DNA of 64,000 nucleotides from Saprospirales bacterium (GTDB lineage Bacteria > Bacteroidota > Bacteroidia > Chitinophagales > Saprospiraceae), in the NCBI GenBank assembly GCA_002698985.1, contig PAAY01000006.1:1-64000 (forward strand), read 5' to 3'. This document shows, one piece after another, positions 15,025-22,689 of the stretch (position 1 is its first letter; each line of letters begins with the position of its first letter). The notes under the pieces were generated by a model. That model was given only the letters and a program-made list of their open reading frames with translations, made no database searches and was not told the origin of the DNA. The translations under genes were made by a program, and so were the position numbers.

Positions 15025-17355
15025 ATGTTTTCAAGAATTACCCTCTTCGCTTGCGCAATGTTGTTGGCTGCCGGTGCTTTTGCACAGAAGCGCAGCAACC
15101 ACGGAAACGTTTTCGAAGACCTCAACTACCTGTTGCCAGACCCCAGCCCCTACCGCAGCGCCGATGGTGCCCCGGGACCTGAATACTGGCAGCAGCGGGC
15201 AGACTACGACATAGACGCCCGCCTGGTACCCGATGAGCAGCGCCTCTACGGCAACGAACTCATCACCTACCACAACCTCTCACCCAACAACCTGCGCTAC
15301 CTCTGGCTGCAACTGGACGAAAACCAGCACCGGGGCGAGCTGGACCATCACCACTTCAACGGAAACTCCATGGAAGAGGTGATGAACGCACAGGCCCTCT
15401 ACATGATGGACCAGTGGAAAGACCTCACCGAATACGGCCACAACATAGAGGCCGTGACCGACGCCAACGACAAACCCCTCAAATACACCATCAACGGTAC
15501 CATGATGCGGGTGGACCTGCCCACTGTGCTGAAACCCGGAGAGGAGTTTCAGTTTCGGGTCAAGTGGAATTACAAACTGGTGGACCGCATCAACGGGCCG
15601 TGGGGCCGTGGCGGCTACGAGTTTTTTGAGAAGGACAAGAACTACATTTTCACCATCACGCAGTGGTTCCCCCGCATGTGTGTTTACGACGACGTGGAAG
15701 GTTGGCAGAACAAGCAATTCACCGGACGCGGCGAGTTTGCCCTCGAGTTCGGCAACTACGTAGTGAAGATGACCCTGCCCGACGACTACATTGTAGGCTC
15801 TACCGGTGAGTGCCTCAACTACCCGGCCGTGCTGACTTCTGAGCAGTTGAAGCGCTGGGAGCAGGCCAAAACCGCTACTGAACCCGTTCAGATCGTGACC
15901 CTGGACGAGGCCAAAGCGAATGAAAAATCAAAACCCTCCAGCCGGCTGAAGACCTGGATCTACAAGGCCGACAACGTGCGCGACTTCGCCTGGACTGCCA
16001 GCCGCAAGTTCATCTGGGACGCCATGCCGCATTACAACTCCGACGGCCGCCGCGTGATGTGCATGAGTTATTATCCGAAGGAAGCCTACCCGATTTACAG
16101 CCGTTACAGCACACGGGTGGTTGCCCACACTTTGAAAACTTATTCGAAGTATTCCATCCCCTACCCCTATCCGGTGGCCATTTCCGTGGAGGCCAGCAAC
16201 GGCATGGAATACCCCATGATCTGCTTCAACTTCGGCCGGGCGGAGGAAGACGGCACTTACACCGAGCGCATGAAAAACGGCGCCATCAGCGTGATCACCC
16301 ACGAGGTGGGGCACAACTATTTCCCCATGATCATCAACAGCGATGAGCGGAAATGGAGCTGGATGGACGAGGGCATCAACACCTTCGTGCAATACCTGGC
16401 CCTGGCCGAGTTCGACAACAACTGGAATCACCGCCGAGGCCCAGCCCACACCATCACCGGCTACATGAACCTGCCCGAAGAGCAACTGGAGCCCATCATG
16501 ACTAAAAGCGACAACATCGTCAGCTTTGGCATGAACGCCTACGCCAAGCCGGCCACAGGCCTTTGGCTCCTTCGGGAAACCATCATGGGCCGTGAGCTTT
16601 TTGACGAGGCTTTCAAAACCTACTGCGAGCGCTGGGCTTTCAAACACCCCACCCCAGCCGACCTGTTCCGCACCTTTGAAGACGTGAGCGCCATGGACCT
16701 CGACTGGTTCTGGAGAGGCTGGTTCTTCGGCATCGAAAAAGTGGACATAGCGCTAGACACAGTGGAATACTACCAGGCCGACCTGGAAAATGATCCTCCG
16801 AAGAAAACCGTGACCCGGGAAGAACGCAGGGAAAAGCCCTTTGACGACATTGCGAAGAAAAGAGACCGTGAAGAGGGCATTGAATTCGCCGTGGAGCAAG
16901 ACCCCGAACTGGTGGATTATTACACCACCTACCGCCCCTGGGAAACGGAAGATTCCGTGCAGACCGTGACCACTCACCTTTACGAAGAAACTTTGACGAA
17001 AAAGGAAAAGAAAGAGAAGTACGGCAACAAGCACTATTACCAGCTCTCCTTCACCAACAAGGGTGGCCTGGTGATGCCCATTTTCATCGAATGGACTTAC
17101 GAAGACGGCACAACGGAAGTGGAAAGGGTTCCCGTGGAGATCTGGCGCAAAAATGAACAGGCCGTCACCAAAGTCTTCGTAAAAGACAAAAAGGTCAGCG
17201 CCATCCGCCTGGACCCCTACCGCCAGACTGCCGACGTGGATGAGACCAACAACACGGCCCCGGTGCCGCAGACGCCCACGCTGTTCAAGGTATTCAAAGG
17301 CCACAAGGTGGACGAACTGCCCAACCCCATGCAGAAGGCGAAGATCAAGCCGTGA
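15025..17355 (+). CDS. M1 family metallopeptidase
   Basis: 776 residues with a signal peptide (about 1-20, ending GAFAQ). The N-terminal domain (to about residue 270) is the M1 beta-saddle. The catalytic domain has the zinc motif HEVGHN (426-431) with the third ligand Glu449 in WMDEG, exactly 18 residues after His430, and a GMEYP segment in place of the aminopeptidase GxMEN exopeptidase motif. The C-terminal third includes charged linkers and a beta domain. Probably a periplasmic zinc aminopeptidase. It ends with a strong palindromic terminator. A decayed copy of its last 35 codons lies at about 20.98-21.09 kb. Confidence 0.95.
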   Translation: MFSRITLFACAMLLAAGAFAQKRSNHGNVFEDLNYLLPDPSPYRSADGAPGPEYWQQRADYDIDARLVPDEQRLYGNELITYHNLSPNNLRYLWLQLDENQHRGELDHHHFNGNSMEEVMNAQALYMMDQWKDLTEYGHNIEAVTDANDKPLKYTINGTMMRVDLPTVLKPGEEFQFRVKWNYKLVDRINGPWGRGGYEFFEKDKNYIFTITQWFPRMCVYDDVEGWQNKQFTGRGEFALEFGNYVVKMTLPDDYIVGSTGECLNYPAVLTSEQLKRWEQAKTATEPVQIVTLDEAKANEKSKPSSRLKTWIYKADNVRDFAWTASRKFIWDAMPHYNSDGRRVMCMSYYPKEAYPIYSRYSTRVVAHTLKTYSKYSIPYPYPVAISVEASNGMEYPMICFNFGRAEEDGTYTERMKNGAISVITHEVGHNYFPMIINSDERKWSWMDEGINTFVQYLALAEFDNNWNHRRGPAHTITGYMNLPEEQLEPIMTKSDNIVSFGMNAYAKPATGLWLLRETIMGRELFDEAFKTYCERWAFKHPTPADLFRTFEDVSAMDLDWFWRGWFFGIEKVDIALDTVEYYQADLENDPPKKTVTREERREKPFDDIAKKRDREEGIEFAVEQDPELVDYYTTYRPWETEDSVQTVTTHLYEETLTKKEKKEKYGNKHYYQLSFTNKGGLVMPIFIEWTYEDGTTEVERVPVEIWRKNEQAVTKVFVKDKKVSAIRLDPYRQTADVDETNNTAPVPQTPTLFKVFKGHKVDELPNPMQKAKIKP

Positions 17356-17376
17356 ATTGGCCGAAATGCAAAAAGA

Positions 17377-17408
17377 AAGGCAGCACCGGATCGAGCCGGT
17401 GCTGCCTT
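17377..17408. terminator. bidirectional terminator between convergent genes
   Basis: AAGGCAGCACCGG (17377-17389) pairs perfectly with CCGGTGCTGCCTT (17396-17408). An A-rich run on the left and CTGTTTT on the right allow use from both the M1 peptidase gene and the minus-strand lipoprotein gene. Confidence 0.9.
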
Positions 17409-17430
17409 CTGTTTTGGTGCAAATGGCTGA

Positions 17431-17979
17431 TCAGTTGACAACCACATTGAAGGTGACCTCCACATCCGTTTCGCCGGTTGCGCAGGGGTTGGCTGCGTCT
17501 TTGTCCGGTTCGTGTTTCAAGATGACCTTCAGAGAACCGCTGGCTGCATCAGCGGTGGTGTAAGTGGCTTTAAGACCCAATGTTTTTCCATTGGCATCCA
17601 GGTCCAGCCCCGTGGGAGAAGGCACCCCAGTAGCTTCATAGCAAACGAGGTGTTCGGTACTTTCCTCCCTCACTTCCTCGGTAATGTCTTCGGCGTTGGC
17701 AGGATCCTGCTCATCGAGAAAGGCTACCGAGAGCTGGTAGGTGGTGTTGGCAGCAAGGTTGACCTCGTCCACAACGAGCGGGTTGCCACCAGGACCGTCG
17801 GCATCGATGGCGTTGAACACGAGCGACTCATTGCCGGAGGTGAAGGTCAGCCTGACAGTGGTAATGAGCTCCTGTTCGTTGGGTACCACGTCGTTGTCAT
17901 CATCGCAGGCAGAGAAAATGAATGCAAAAGTGGTTGCAAGCACGATGGCTTTGGCGCTGAAAAAAATATGCGTCTTCAT
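17431..17979 (-). CDS. lipoprotein partner of the TonB-dependent receptor
   Basis: 182 residues with a lipoprotein signal (about 1-24, lipobox FSAC) followed by an Asp-rich tether (DDDNDVVPNEQE). The rest is a strand-rich fold with TVRLTFTSGNESLVFNAIDADGPGG, NTTYQLSVAFLDEQDP and VILKHEPDKDAANPCATGETDVEVTFNV. Bacteroidota proteins of this type are often labelled type 1 periplasmic binding fold, but nothing here proves that fold. It starts three bases after the stop of the receptor gene, so it is co-transcribed, and probably acts as a surface or periplasmic helper that hands substrate to the receptor. Confidence 0.8.
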   Translation of the reverse strand: MKTHIFFSAKAIVLATTFAFIFSACDDDNDVVPNEQELITTVRLTFTSGNESLVFNAIDADGPGGNPLVVDEVNLAANTTYQLSVAFLDEQDPANAEDITEEVREESTEHLVCYEATGVPSPTGLDLDANGKTLGLKATYTTADAASGSLKVILKHEPDKDAANPCATGETDVEVTFNVVVN

Positions 17980-17982
17980 GAT

Positions 17983-20364
17983 TTAAAATTTAAGGTTGAA
18001 CCTGACCGAGAAATTCCTGCCTTGCTCTTCGGTGAAGTAGCGAAGGCGATTCAGATAATCCCGGTAGGTATGGTTGAAAATGTTCTCGATGCCGAGTGTC
18101 AGAAATGCAGGCAGGTCCTGCCAGTTCCATTTCAGTCTGGCTTCGAGGTTAAACAAGGTATAGGCTTTTGGGGGTGGTGCATAGTCAAAGCCCGGAGGCA
18201 CTCGCTTCTGCTCTAACACATGCACCACATCTATCTTTAGCGAAGCTCTCCTGTCGTCGACTTGACCGGCTGCTTCCTTTACGGACGTTAGGAAAGCATA
18301 TTCCAACCCGCCCCACAAACGGTCAGCAGGCATGAAAATCAGCCAGTCTTTGGTGGTCAGGTTTCTGGCCCTGAGCACACTCAACCCGCCGTCGAATGTC
18401 AGTGGCGTCGTCAACGGCCAGTTGAAATCGAAGTCCATACCTGAGAGCATGGCATTGGTCTGCTCATATCGAAAAGCGGGAAATGCGCCCCTGATGGTGA
18501 GCACGGGCTGTGGCATGGGGGCCAGATAGATAAACTCACGGATTCGGTTGCGGTAGATGGATAGCGTTGCCTGGGCAGAGCGACCATTTTGGACAGGAAG
18601 AGAAGCCTCGAAGGTGAAGCTGGTCAAAAAAGCCTTTTCGGCACTGAGGTCCTTCTGACCAAGTTCGTAGCTGGCTGCTCCATGGTGCACGCCATCGCTG
18701 TAAAGCTCATTGACGGTAGGGGCTCTCCAGGCCGTGCCGAAATGGAGCCTGGCGTGAATGGCATCTGATATGCGGTAAAGGCCACCGACGGTTCCGGAAA
18801 AATTGCGGAAGATCCGTTCCTCATCGATGCGATCCGGTCCACGGCGATCGGCATACAGACGTTTGACATCGTAGCGGATCCCAAGCTCGATTTCCAACGG
18901 AAAGGGGTAATTCCGCCAGCGTTCGATCCAGAAAAGCCCCCCCGACTGACTGTCGTAGTTGGGAATCAAACCACCCCTGTCGGTGGTGTTTACCTGGTGC
19001 ATCAGCTGCAAGCCAACGCTGCCAGTGAAGTACCTGAGCAGGGGCCGGTGTTTCAGAACGACATCGGCAGTGTGTGTGGTGATCTCAAATTCGAGGCTTG
19101 GCACCTGAAGGGCTTCCTGAGAGGGGCCACCCAGGCTGTGGGCATCGAACTCCTGCCGGCGGTTGAACTGCCTGGCATAAACGAGAGAGAAAGTGCCAAG
19201 TTGGTCCGATTTCCATTCGGCCTTCGTCTTCAGCAAATGGTGGGCAACCTTCTGTGCCGGCCTGCCAAGGTGGTAGCTGAAACTTCCATCCTGAATGGGC
19301 CTTCCTCGGTCAATGGCCAGTTGCAAGTCGGTCAAGTTGCCGATGTGAGCCCCTCTGAAAATGCCTATTTCAGTGAAAAAATAGCTGTAAAAAACCTCGG
19401 CCAGGAAGTTGCCTCTTTTAGCCCCTATCGTCGCTGAGCCGTTCGTTTCTTTGAGGCCTGTATTTTCCAAAAAGTAGGCTGGTGTGTGGTAGTTGCCACC
19501 GCGCTTCAAGGTGCCTTGGATTCTCGACCAAAGCTGGTGCGCTGAACGCTTCGTCTGCCAAAGCGATTCAACGAATGCTGACGCCACACCGGTCCGCCCA
19601 TTGGAGAAACCGGCCAGATTCAACTCTCCGCTGGTACCAGGAGCCTCCCGGATTGGCTTTGGAGTCAATAAGATGACCCCGCCTATGGCATCCTGACCGT
19701 ACCGCACGGAACTGGCACCTTTGACCACGGTAATCTCACCGGCCGTATACGGGTCGATTTCCGGCGCATGGTCTAGGCCCCATTGCTGGCCCTCCTGCCG
19801 CACGCCATTGTTGAGAATCAAGATCCTGTTGGAGTGAAGGCCCTGAATCACCGGCTTGGAGATGGTCTGACCCGTGTTGAGCACACTTACTCCCGGCAGG
19901 TCCTCGAGGGCATCGGAAAGGGTTTGCCCCTGACTGGCAATGAGCTGAAGCCCACCAATTCTGGTTTCAGCCTGCATGGCCAAAGGGGCCACAGCACTTG
20001 CTTTGACGACCACTTCATCAAGGTTCAAAGCGGAATGGTGGAGTTCAAAATCCACTTCCATATTTCCGACGATATCCACCACTTTTGAAACCGTGTGGCA
20101 ACCAATGTGGCGGACATCCACAGTGTATTTGCCTTCGCAAAGGCCGTGGATGTGGAAACGCCCATCTGCATTTGTTACAGCTCCTGCCTGCGTTTCATGA
20201 ATGAAAACTTCTGCAAAGGCAACGGGCTTTCCTGACTTGGCCTCTCGAACAGTTCCGCACAATGTGGCAGAACAATTTTGTCCGGATATGGTAGTCGATG
20301 ACACGATCCACAACCCTGCAACCAGCCATGACGCAAGCACCTTTTGAAATGTGCGACGATTCAT
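17983..20364 (-). CDS. TonB-dependent outer-membrane receptor with carboxypeptidase-regulatory-like domain
   Basis: 793 residues. Signal peptide (about 1-29); N-terminal CarboxypepD_reg-like domain (about 34-115: LCGTVREAKSGKPVAFAEVFI...NADGRFHIHGLCEGKYTVDVRHIGC); plug domain (about 120-235, with LEDLPGVSVLNTGQ, VIQGLHSNRILILNNGVRQEGQQWG and EITVVKGASSVRYG); and a 22-strand barrel ending in FSVRFNLKF with a terminal aromatic. It lacks the SusC-specific extension. It lies between a His/Cys-rich small membrane protein and a lipoprotein gene, which suggests metal or metal-chelate uptake rather than glycan uptake (inference). Confidence 0.94.
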   Translation of the reverse strand: MNRRTFQKVLASWLVAGLWIVSSTTISGQNCSATLCGTVREAKSGKPVAFAEVFIHETQAGAVTNADGRFHIHGLCEGKYTVDVRHIGCHTVSKVVDIVGNMEVDFELHHSALNLDEVVVKASAVAPLAMQAETRIGGLQLIASQGQTLSDALEDLPGVSVLNTGQTISKPVIQGLHSNRILILNNGVRQEGQQWGLDHAPEIDPYTAGEITVVKGASSVRYGQDAIGGVILLTPKPIREAPGTSGELNLAGFSNGRTGVASAFVESLWQTKRSAHQLWSRIQGTLKRGGNYHTPAYFLENTGLKETNGSATIGAKRGNFLAEVFYSYFFTEIGIFRGAHIGNLTDLQLAIDRGRPIQDGSFSYHLGRPAQKVAHHLLKTKAEWKSDQLGTFSLVYARQFNRRQEFDAHSLGGPSQEALQVPSLEFEITTHTADVVLKHRPLLRYFTGSVGLQLMHQVNTTDRGGLIPNYDSQSGGLFWIERWRNYPFPLEIELGIRYDVKRLYADRRGPDRIDEERIFRNFSGTVGGLYRISDAIHARLHFGTAWRAPTVNELYSDGVHHGAASYELGQKDLSAEKAFLTSFTFEASLPVQNGRSAQATLSIYRNRIREFIYLAPMPQPVLTIRGAFPAFRYEQTNAMLSGMDFDFNWPLTTPLTFDGGLSVLRARNLTTKDWLIFMPADRLWGGLEYAFLTSVKEAAGQVDDRRASLKIDVVHVLEQKRVPPGFDYAPPPKAYTLFNLEARLKWNWQDLPAFLTLGIENIFNHTYRDYLNRLRYFTEEQGRNFSVRFNLKF

Positions 20365-20445
20365 TGGTTAAATGGTTAAAGGCTTGCTCAGCCTTTACAG
20401 ACTGGCAGGCATCTCATTGGTATCTGAATATCATTTTGGAAAACA

Positions 20446-20841
20446 TCAGGCCCGGGAAGGAGGTGGCCCGCGTAAAAAGTAGTGTAAGAATAGGAGTTGA
20501 TCGCTAAATGTCTCGTAATAAAAAACTGGTTGTGAAATAACCGTTTCGACGTCCAGGTACTTCAGCGCTGCAATGTCCGACTCACTCGGAGAAATTAGCA
20601 TTGCGCAAATGAAGCACTGTACGGGAGCGTAATCTGTGTCGTGGATGTGAGGCACATCACTGTCGCAATGCTTCACCTCTTCGTGCTGGTGGTCCAGCAT
20701 GAGGTGCATTTCCGGCATCAACATTCCGAAAAGGAATAGTGCTGCGAGAAGGCCGGAGGCGAAGGTGCGATATGTTTGAAGATGTACCCGCACTAATTGG
20801 TTTTTCGCAAAAGTAGGAAATCGAATATCAATTACTGTCAT
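20446..20841 (-). CDS. small His/Cys-rich membrane protein upstream of the TonB receptor
   Basis: 131 residues if started at 20841. A GTG at 20793 (residue 17, MRVHLQTYRTF...) is an alternative, because a TAnnTTTG box on the minus strand (20808-20815) lies inside the first codons. One hydrophobic helix (about 28-45, GLLAALFLFGMLMPEMHL) is followed by a His/Cys/Asp-rich stretch DHQHEEVKHCDSDVPHIHD and an FICAM segment with a second Cys. This resembles small DUF2946-type proteins found before copper/zinc TonB receptors. A role in sensing or presenting a metal at the inner membrane is inferred. Confidence 0.65.
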   Translation of the reverse strand: MTVIDIRFPTFAKNQLVRVHLQTYRTFASGLLAALFLFGMLMPEMHLMLDHQHEEVKHCDSDVPHIHDTDYAPVQCFICAMLISPSESDIAALKYLDVETVISQPVFYYETFSDQLLFLHYFLRGPPPSRA

Positions 20842-20855
20842 TGAGTCTCATAGAC

Positions 20856-20972
20856 TCACTCGCCGTTCCCAAATTTCTCCAACAGCACCACAGCCGCCAC
20901 ACCCAATAGCATGAATCCGATTACCGGCAGAGTCTTCGGGTCGTTGCAATGGGGTAGGTCGGCCGTGGCATG
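20856..20972 (-). pseudogene. 3' remnant of a second DUF368 gene
   Basis: Read on the minus strand this is an open 38-codon tail (ATADLPHCNDPKTLPVIGF..., ending LLEKFGNGE and stop) that is about 80% identical to the last codons of the intact DUF368 gene at 22.7-23.6 kb. The rest of the gene is missing. It meets, head to head, the tail of an M1 peptidase gene. A TGAGTCT/AGACTCA palindrome overlaps its stop codon (20842-20858). Confidence 0.85.
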
Positions 20973-20984
20973 AATAGAACGAAT

Positions 20985-21091
20985 CGAACACCATGGCACC
21001 AGCTCCCCAGATGCCCATGTTCCAGGATTTCCAAGTCAAATATGGTGGATGAACTGGCAATTCCATGCAGAAGGCGAAGATCAAGCCGTAA
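20985..21091 (+). pseudogene. 3' remnant of an M1 peptidase gene, with one frameshift
   Basis: About 100 bases align with the last 35 codons of the intact M1 peptidase gene (17.25-17.355 kb), including an identical 22-base stretch just before the stop codon (AAGATCAAGCCG then stop). One base is missing before that stretch, breaking the frame. Its terminator is retained. Everything 5' is gone. Confidence 0.82.
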
Positions 21092-21096
21092 AAGGC

Positions 21097-21134
21097 ACAG
21101 TCAGGGGCAGGCCCGCTGTCCCTGACTGTTTTTT
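21097..21134 (+). terminator. intrinsic terminator left behind the M1 peptidase remnant
   Basis: ACAGTCAGGG (21097-21106) pairs with CCCTGACTGT (21120-21129) and runs into six T. It starts six bases after the remnant's stop codon and now isolates the AbiE operon from upstream transcription. Confidence 0.9.
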
Positions 21135-21190
21135 AATTTTCTTCCGAACGGCTTCCTGCCTGGAAAAAATTCCAATTTAAAAGTGACAGT

Positions 21191-21226
21191 AATCTACGGC
21201 TATTGTAAAAAGTAGCCGTAGATTTG
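21191..21226 (+). promoter_or_regulatory. AbiE promoter with overlapping 12-bp operator palindrome
   Basis: AATCTACGGCTA (21191-21202) and TAGCCGTAGATT (21213-21224) are perfect inverted repeats around a 10-base AT-rich centre. The right arm overlaps TAGATTTG (21219-21226), a TAnnTTTG -7 box only six bases before the ATG, so the mRNA should be leaderless or nearly so. AbiEi antitoxins repress their own promoters through inverted repeats, so autoregulation here is likely. Confidence 0.7.
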
Positions 21227-21232
21227 TGTCAC

Positions 21233-21814
21233 ATGAAAATCGATCCCGAAAATATCGTTGAAAAGTATGGAGCCGTAGTAAGAGTCTCGGATCTCCTTGA
21301 TTCTGGACTTTCGTTCAGGCAAATTCGACGACTTGTCGAATCAGGCCATCTGATCAAAATAGACAAGGGCATTTACAGAGTTCCGGACAAGGAATACGAC
21401 GAGCGGGTAGCGCTGGCACTACGGATTCCCACAGGCGTGTTTTGTTTGTACTCCGCCAGTTTCATCCATCAGCTGAGCGATTTCGTCCCCCCAGAGCAAC
21501 ACATGGCGGTTCCCAAAAAATCCCGCTACGTCCTTCCAGATTTCGCCCCTGTAAAATTGTATTTCTGGGAAGAGACTCCCTACAAAATTGGCGTGATGGA
21601 ACACCCCCTCGAAGGTGGAACGATAAGGGTTTACGACCCGGAAAAAACGGTTTGTGATTTTTTTCGGCTTTCTTCAAAAACAGGAGAACTCGCCGTTGAG
21701 GTTCTCAAGTCCTACCTCGACCGCCCCGACCGTAACATCAACAAACTTTTCAATTATGCAAAGAAACTAAGGGTTCAAAATTCACTCATTCCATATCTCC
21801 AGGTATTGTCATGA
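21233..21814 (+). CDS. abiEi: AbiEi-type antitoxin (type IV toxin-antitoxin)
   Basis: 193 residues starting at ATG; a TTG three codons earlier lies within the promoter box. The N-terminal winged-helix region (about 1-55: IVEKYGAVVRVSDLLDSGLSFRQIRRLVESGHLIKIDKGIYRV) matches the AbiEi DNA-binding domain. The C-terminal half is the antitoxin domain (FCLYSASFIHQLSDFVP..., VRVYDPEKTVCDFFRLSSKTG..., VEVLKSYLDRPDRNINKLFNYAKKLRV). It represses the operon and neutralises AbiEii without direct binding in characterised systems. It overlaps the toxin gene by four bases (ATGA). The pair is AT-richer than its neighbours, suggesting transfer. Confidence 0.92.
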   Translation: MKIDPENIVEKYGAVVRVSDLLDSGLSFRQIRRLVESGHLIKIDKGIYRVPDKEYDERVALALRIPTGVFCLYSASFIHQLSDFVPPEQHMAVPKKSRYVLPDFAPVKLYFWEETPYKIGVMEHPLEGGTIRVYDPEKTVCDFFRLSSKTGELAVEVLKSYLDRPDRNINKLFNYAKKLRVQNSLIPYLQVLS

Positions 21815-22682
21815 ATGAACTCAAGCAATCCATCCAGGACAAACTGCGCAACCTGGCCAAAGCCCATGGAAAGGATTTCCAAATGATCCTTACGAGGTAT
21901 TTTCAGGAAAGAATTCTCTACCGCATTTCGGTCTCTCCCTTCACAAATAATTTTTGCCTCAAAGGAGGTGCATTGTTATACGCAATATCGGAGGAGATGG
22001 GCCGCCCCACGCTTGACATCGACTTTTTGGCCATTGGCATCCAAAGAGATCAAAAGAAAGTAGAAGCTATTTTCAGAAAAATATGCAGCCGACCATATCC
22101 ACTGGACGACATTGAAATCCAGGCTGATGGCATTTCAGTCAAAGAAATCATGGAGCATAAGAGATATATCGGTATCAGAGTAAAAATCCCGATTTCCCTT
22201 GGTAATATGAGACAAATTCTAACCATTGACATTGGGTTCAGCGATCAAGTGGTGCCAGCTCCGGTCAAAATGACCTACCCTACTTTATTGGATATGGAGG
22301 AACCTGTTGTGATAGCTTATTCGAGCGTATCGGTCATTGCGGAAAAATTTGAGGCAATGATTGACCTTGGTGAAATGAACAGTAGAATGAAGGACTTTTA
22401 TGATGTTTGGCAATTGCTCATAAGTGGTAATATAGACAAGGAAGATCTGAAGAAAGCCATTAAAAAACATTCAAAATTCGCAAAACGCCTCTGACAAAAA
22501 ATCACCCGCTTTTTCAAAGTGATTTTGCATTAGACCCACAAAGGCAAAAAATGTGGGATGCTTTTGTCAGGAGATCAAAGCTCGTGAATGCACCTGCTTT
22601 TCCGCAGGTAATGGATTTGATTGCTAACCAACTATCAGGGATTTACAATTACCTCCTTTCAAAGGAAAATCACTCTGAATGA
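21811..22682 (+). pseudogene. abiEii: AbiEii-type nucleotidyltransferase toxin, frameshifted in a poly-A run
   Basis: The first frame gives 227 residues up to a stop at 22492-22494, with the toxin core: FCLKGGALLYAIS (about 48-60), PTLDIDF with Asp69 and Asp71, and EKFEAMIDLGEMNSRMKDFYDVW. AbiEii proteins continue for some 60 residues. That missing part is present in another frame (22464-22682): KTFKIRKTPLTKNHPLF, then FALDPQRQKMWDAFVRRSK, to a stop at 22680-22682. The break falls in A6 at 22462-22467; one extra A would restore a 290-residue protein. The truncated protein still has the catalytic site. It could be a sequencing error, a phase-variable tract or an inactivating mutation. Confidence 0.88.
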
Positions 22683-22689
22683 GCAATGT

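Noticed and set aside
20848-21084. 78-residue minus-strand open frame across the remnant region
   Set aside because: It runs through the DUF368 tail in the wrong frame and the M1 tail on the opposite strand; the correct frames are given as pseudogenes.
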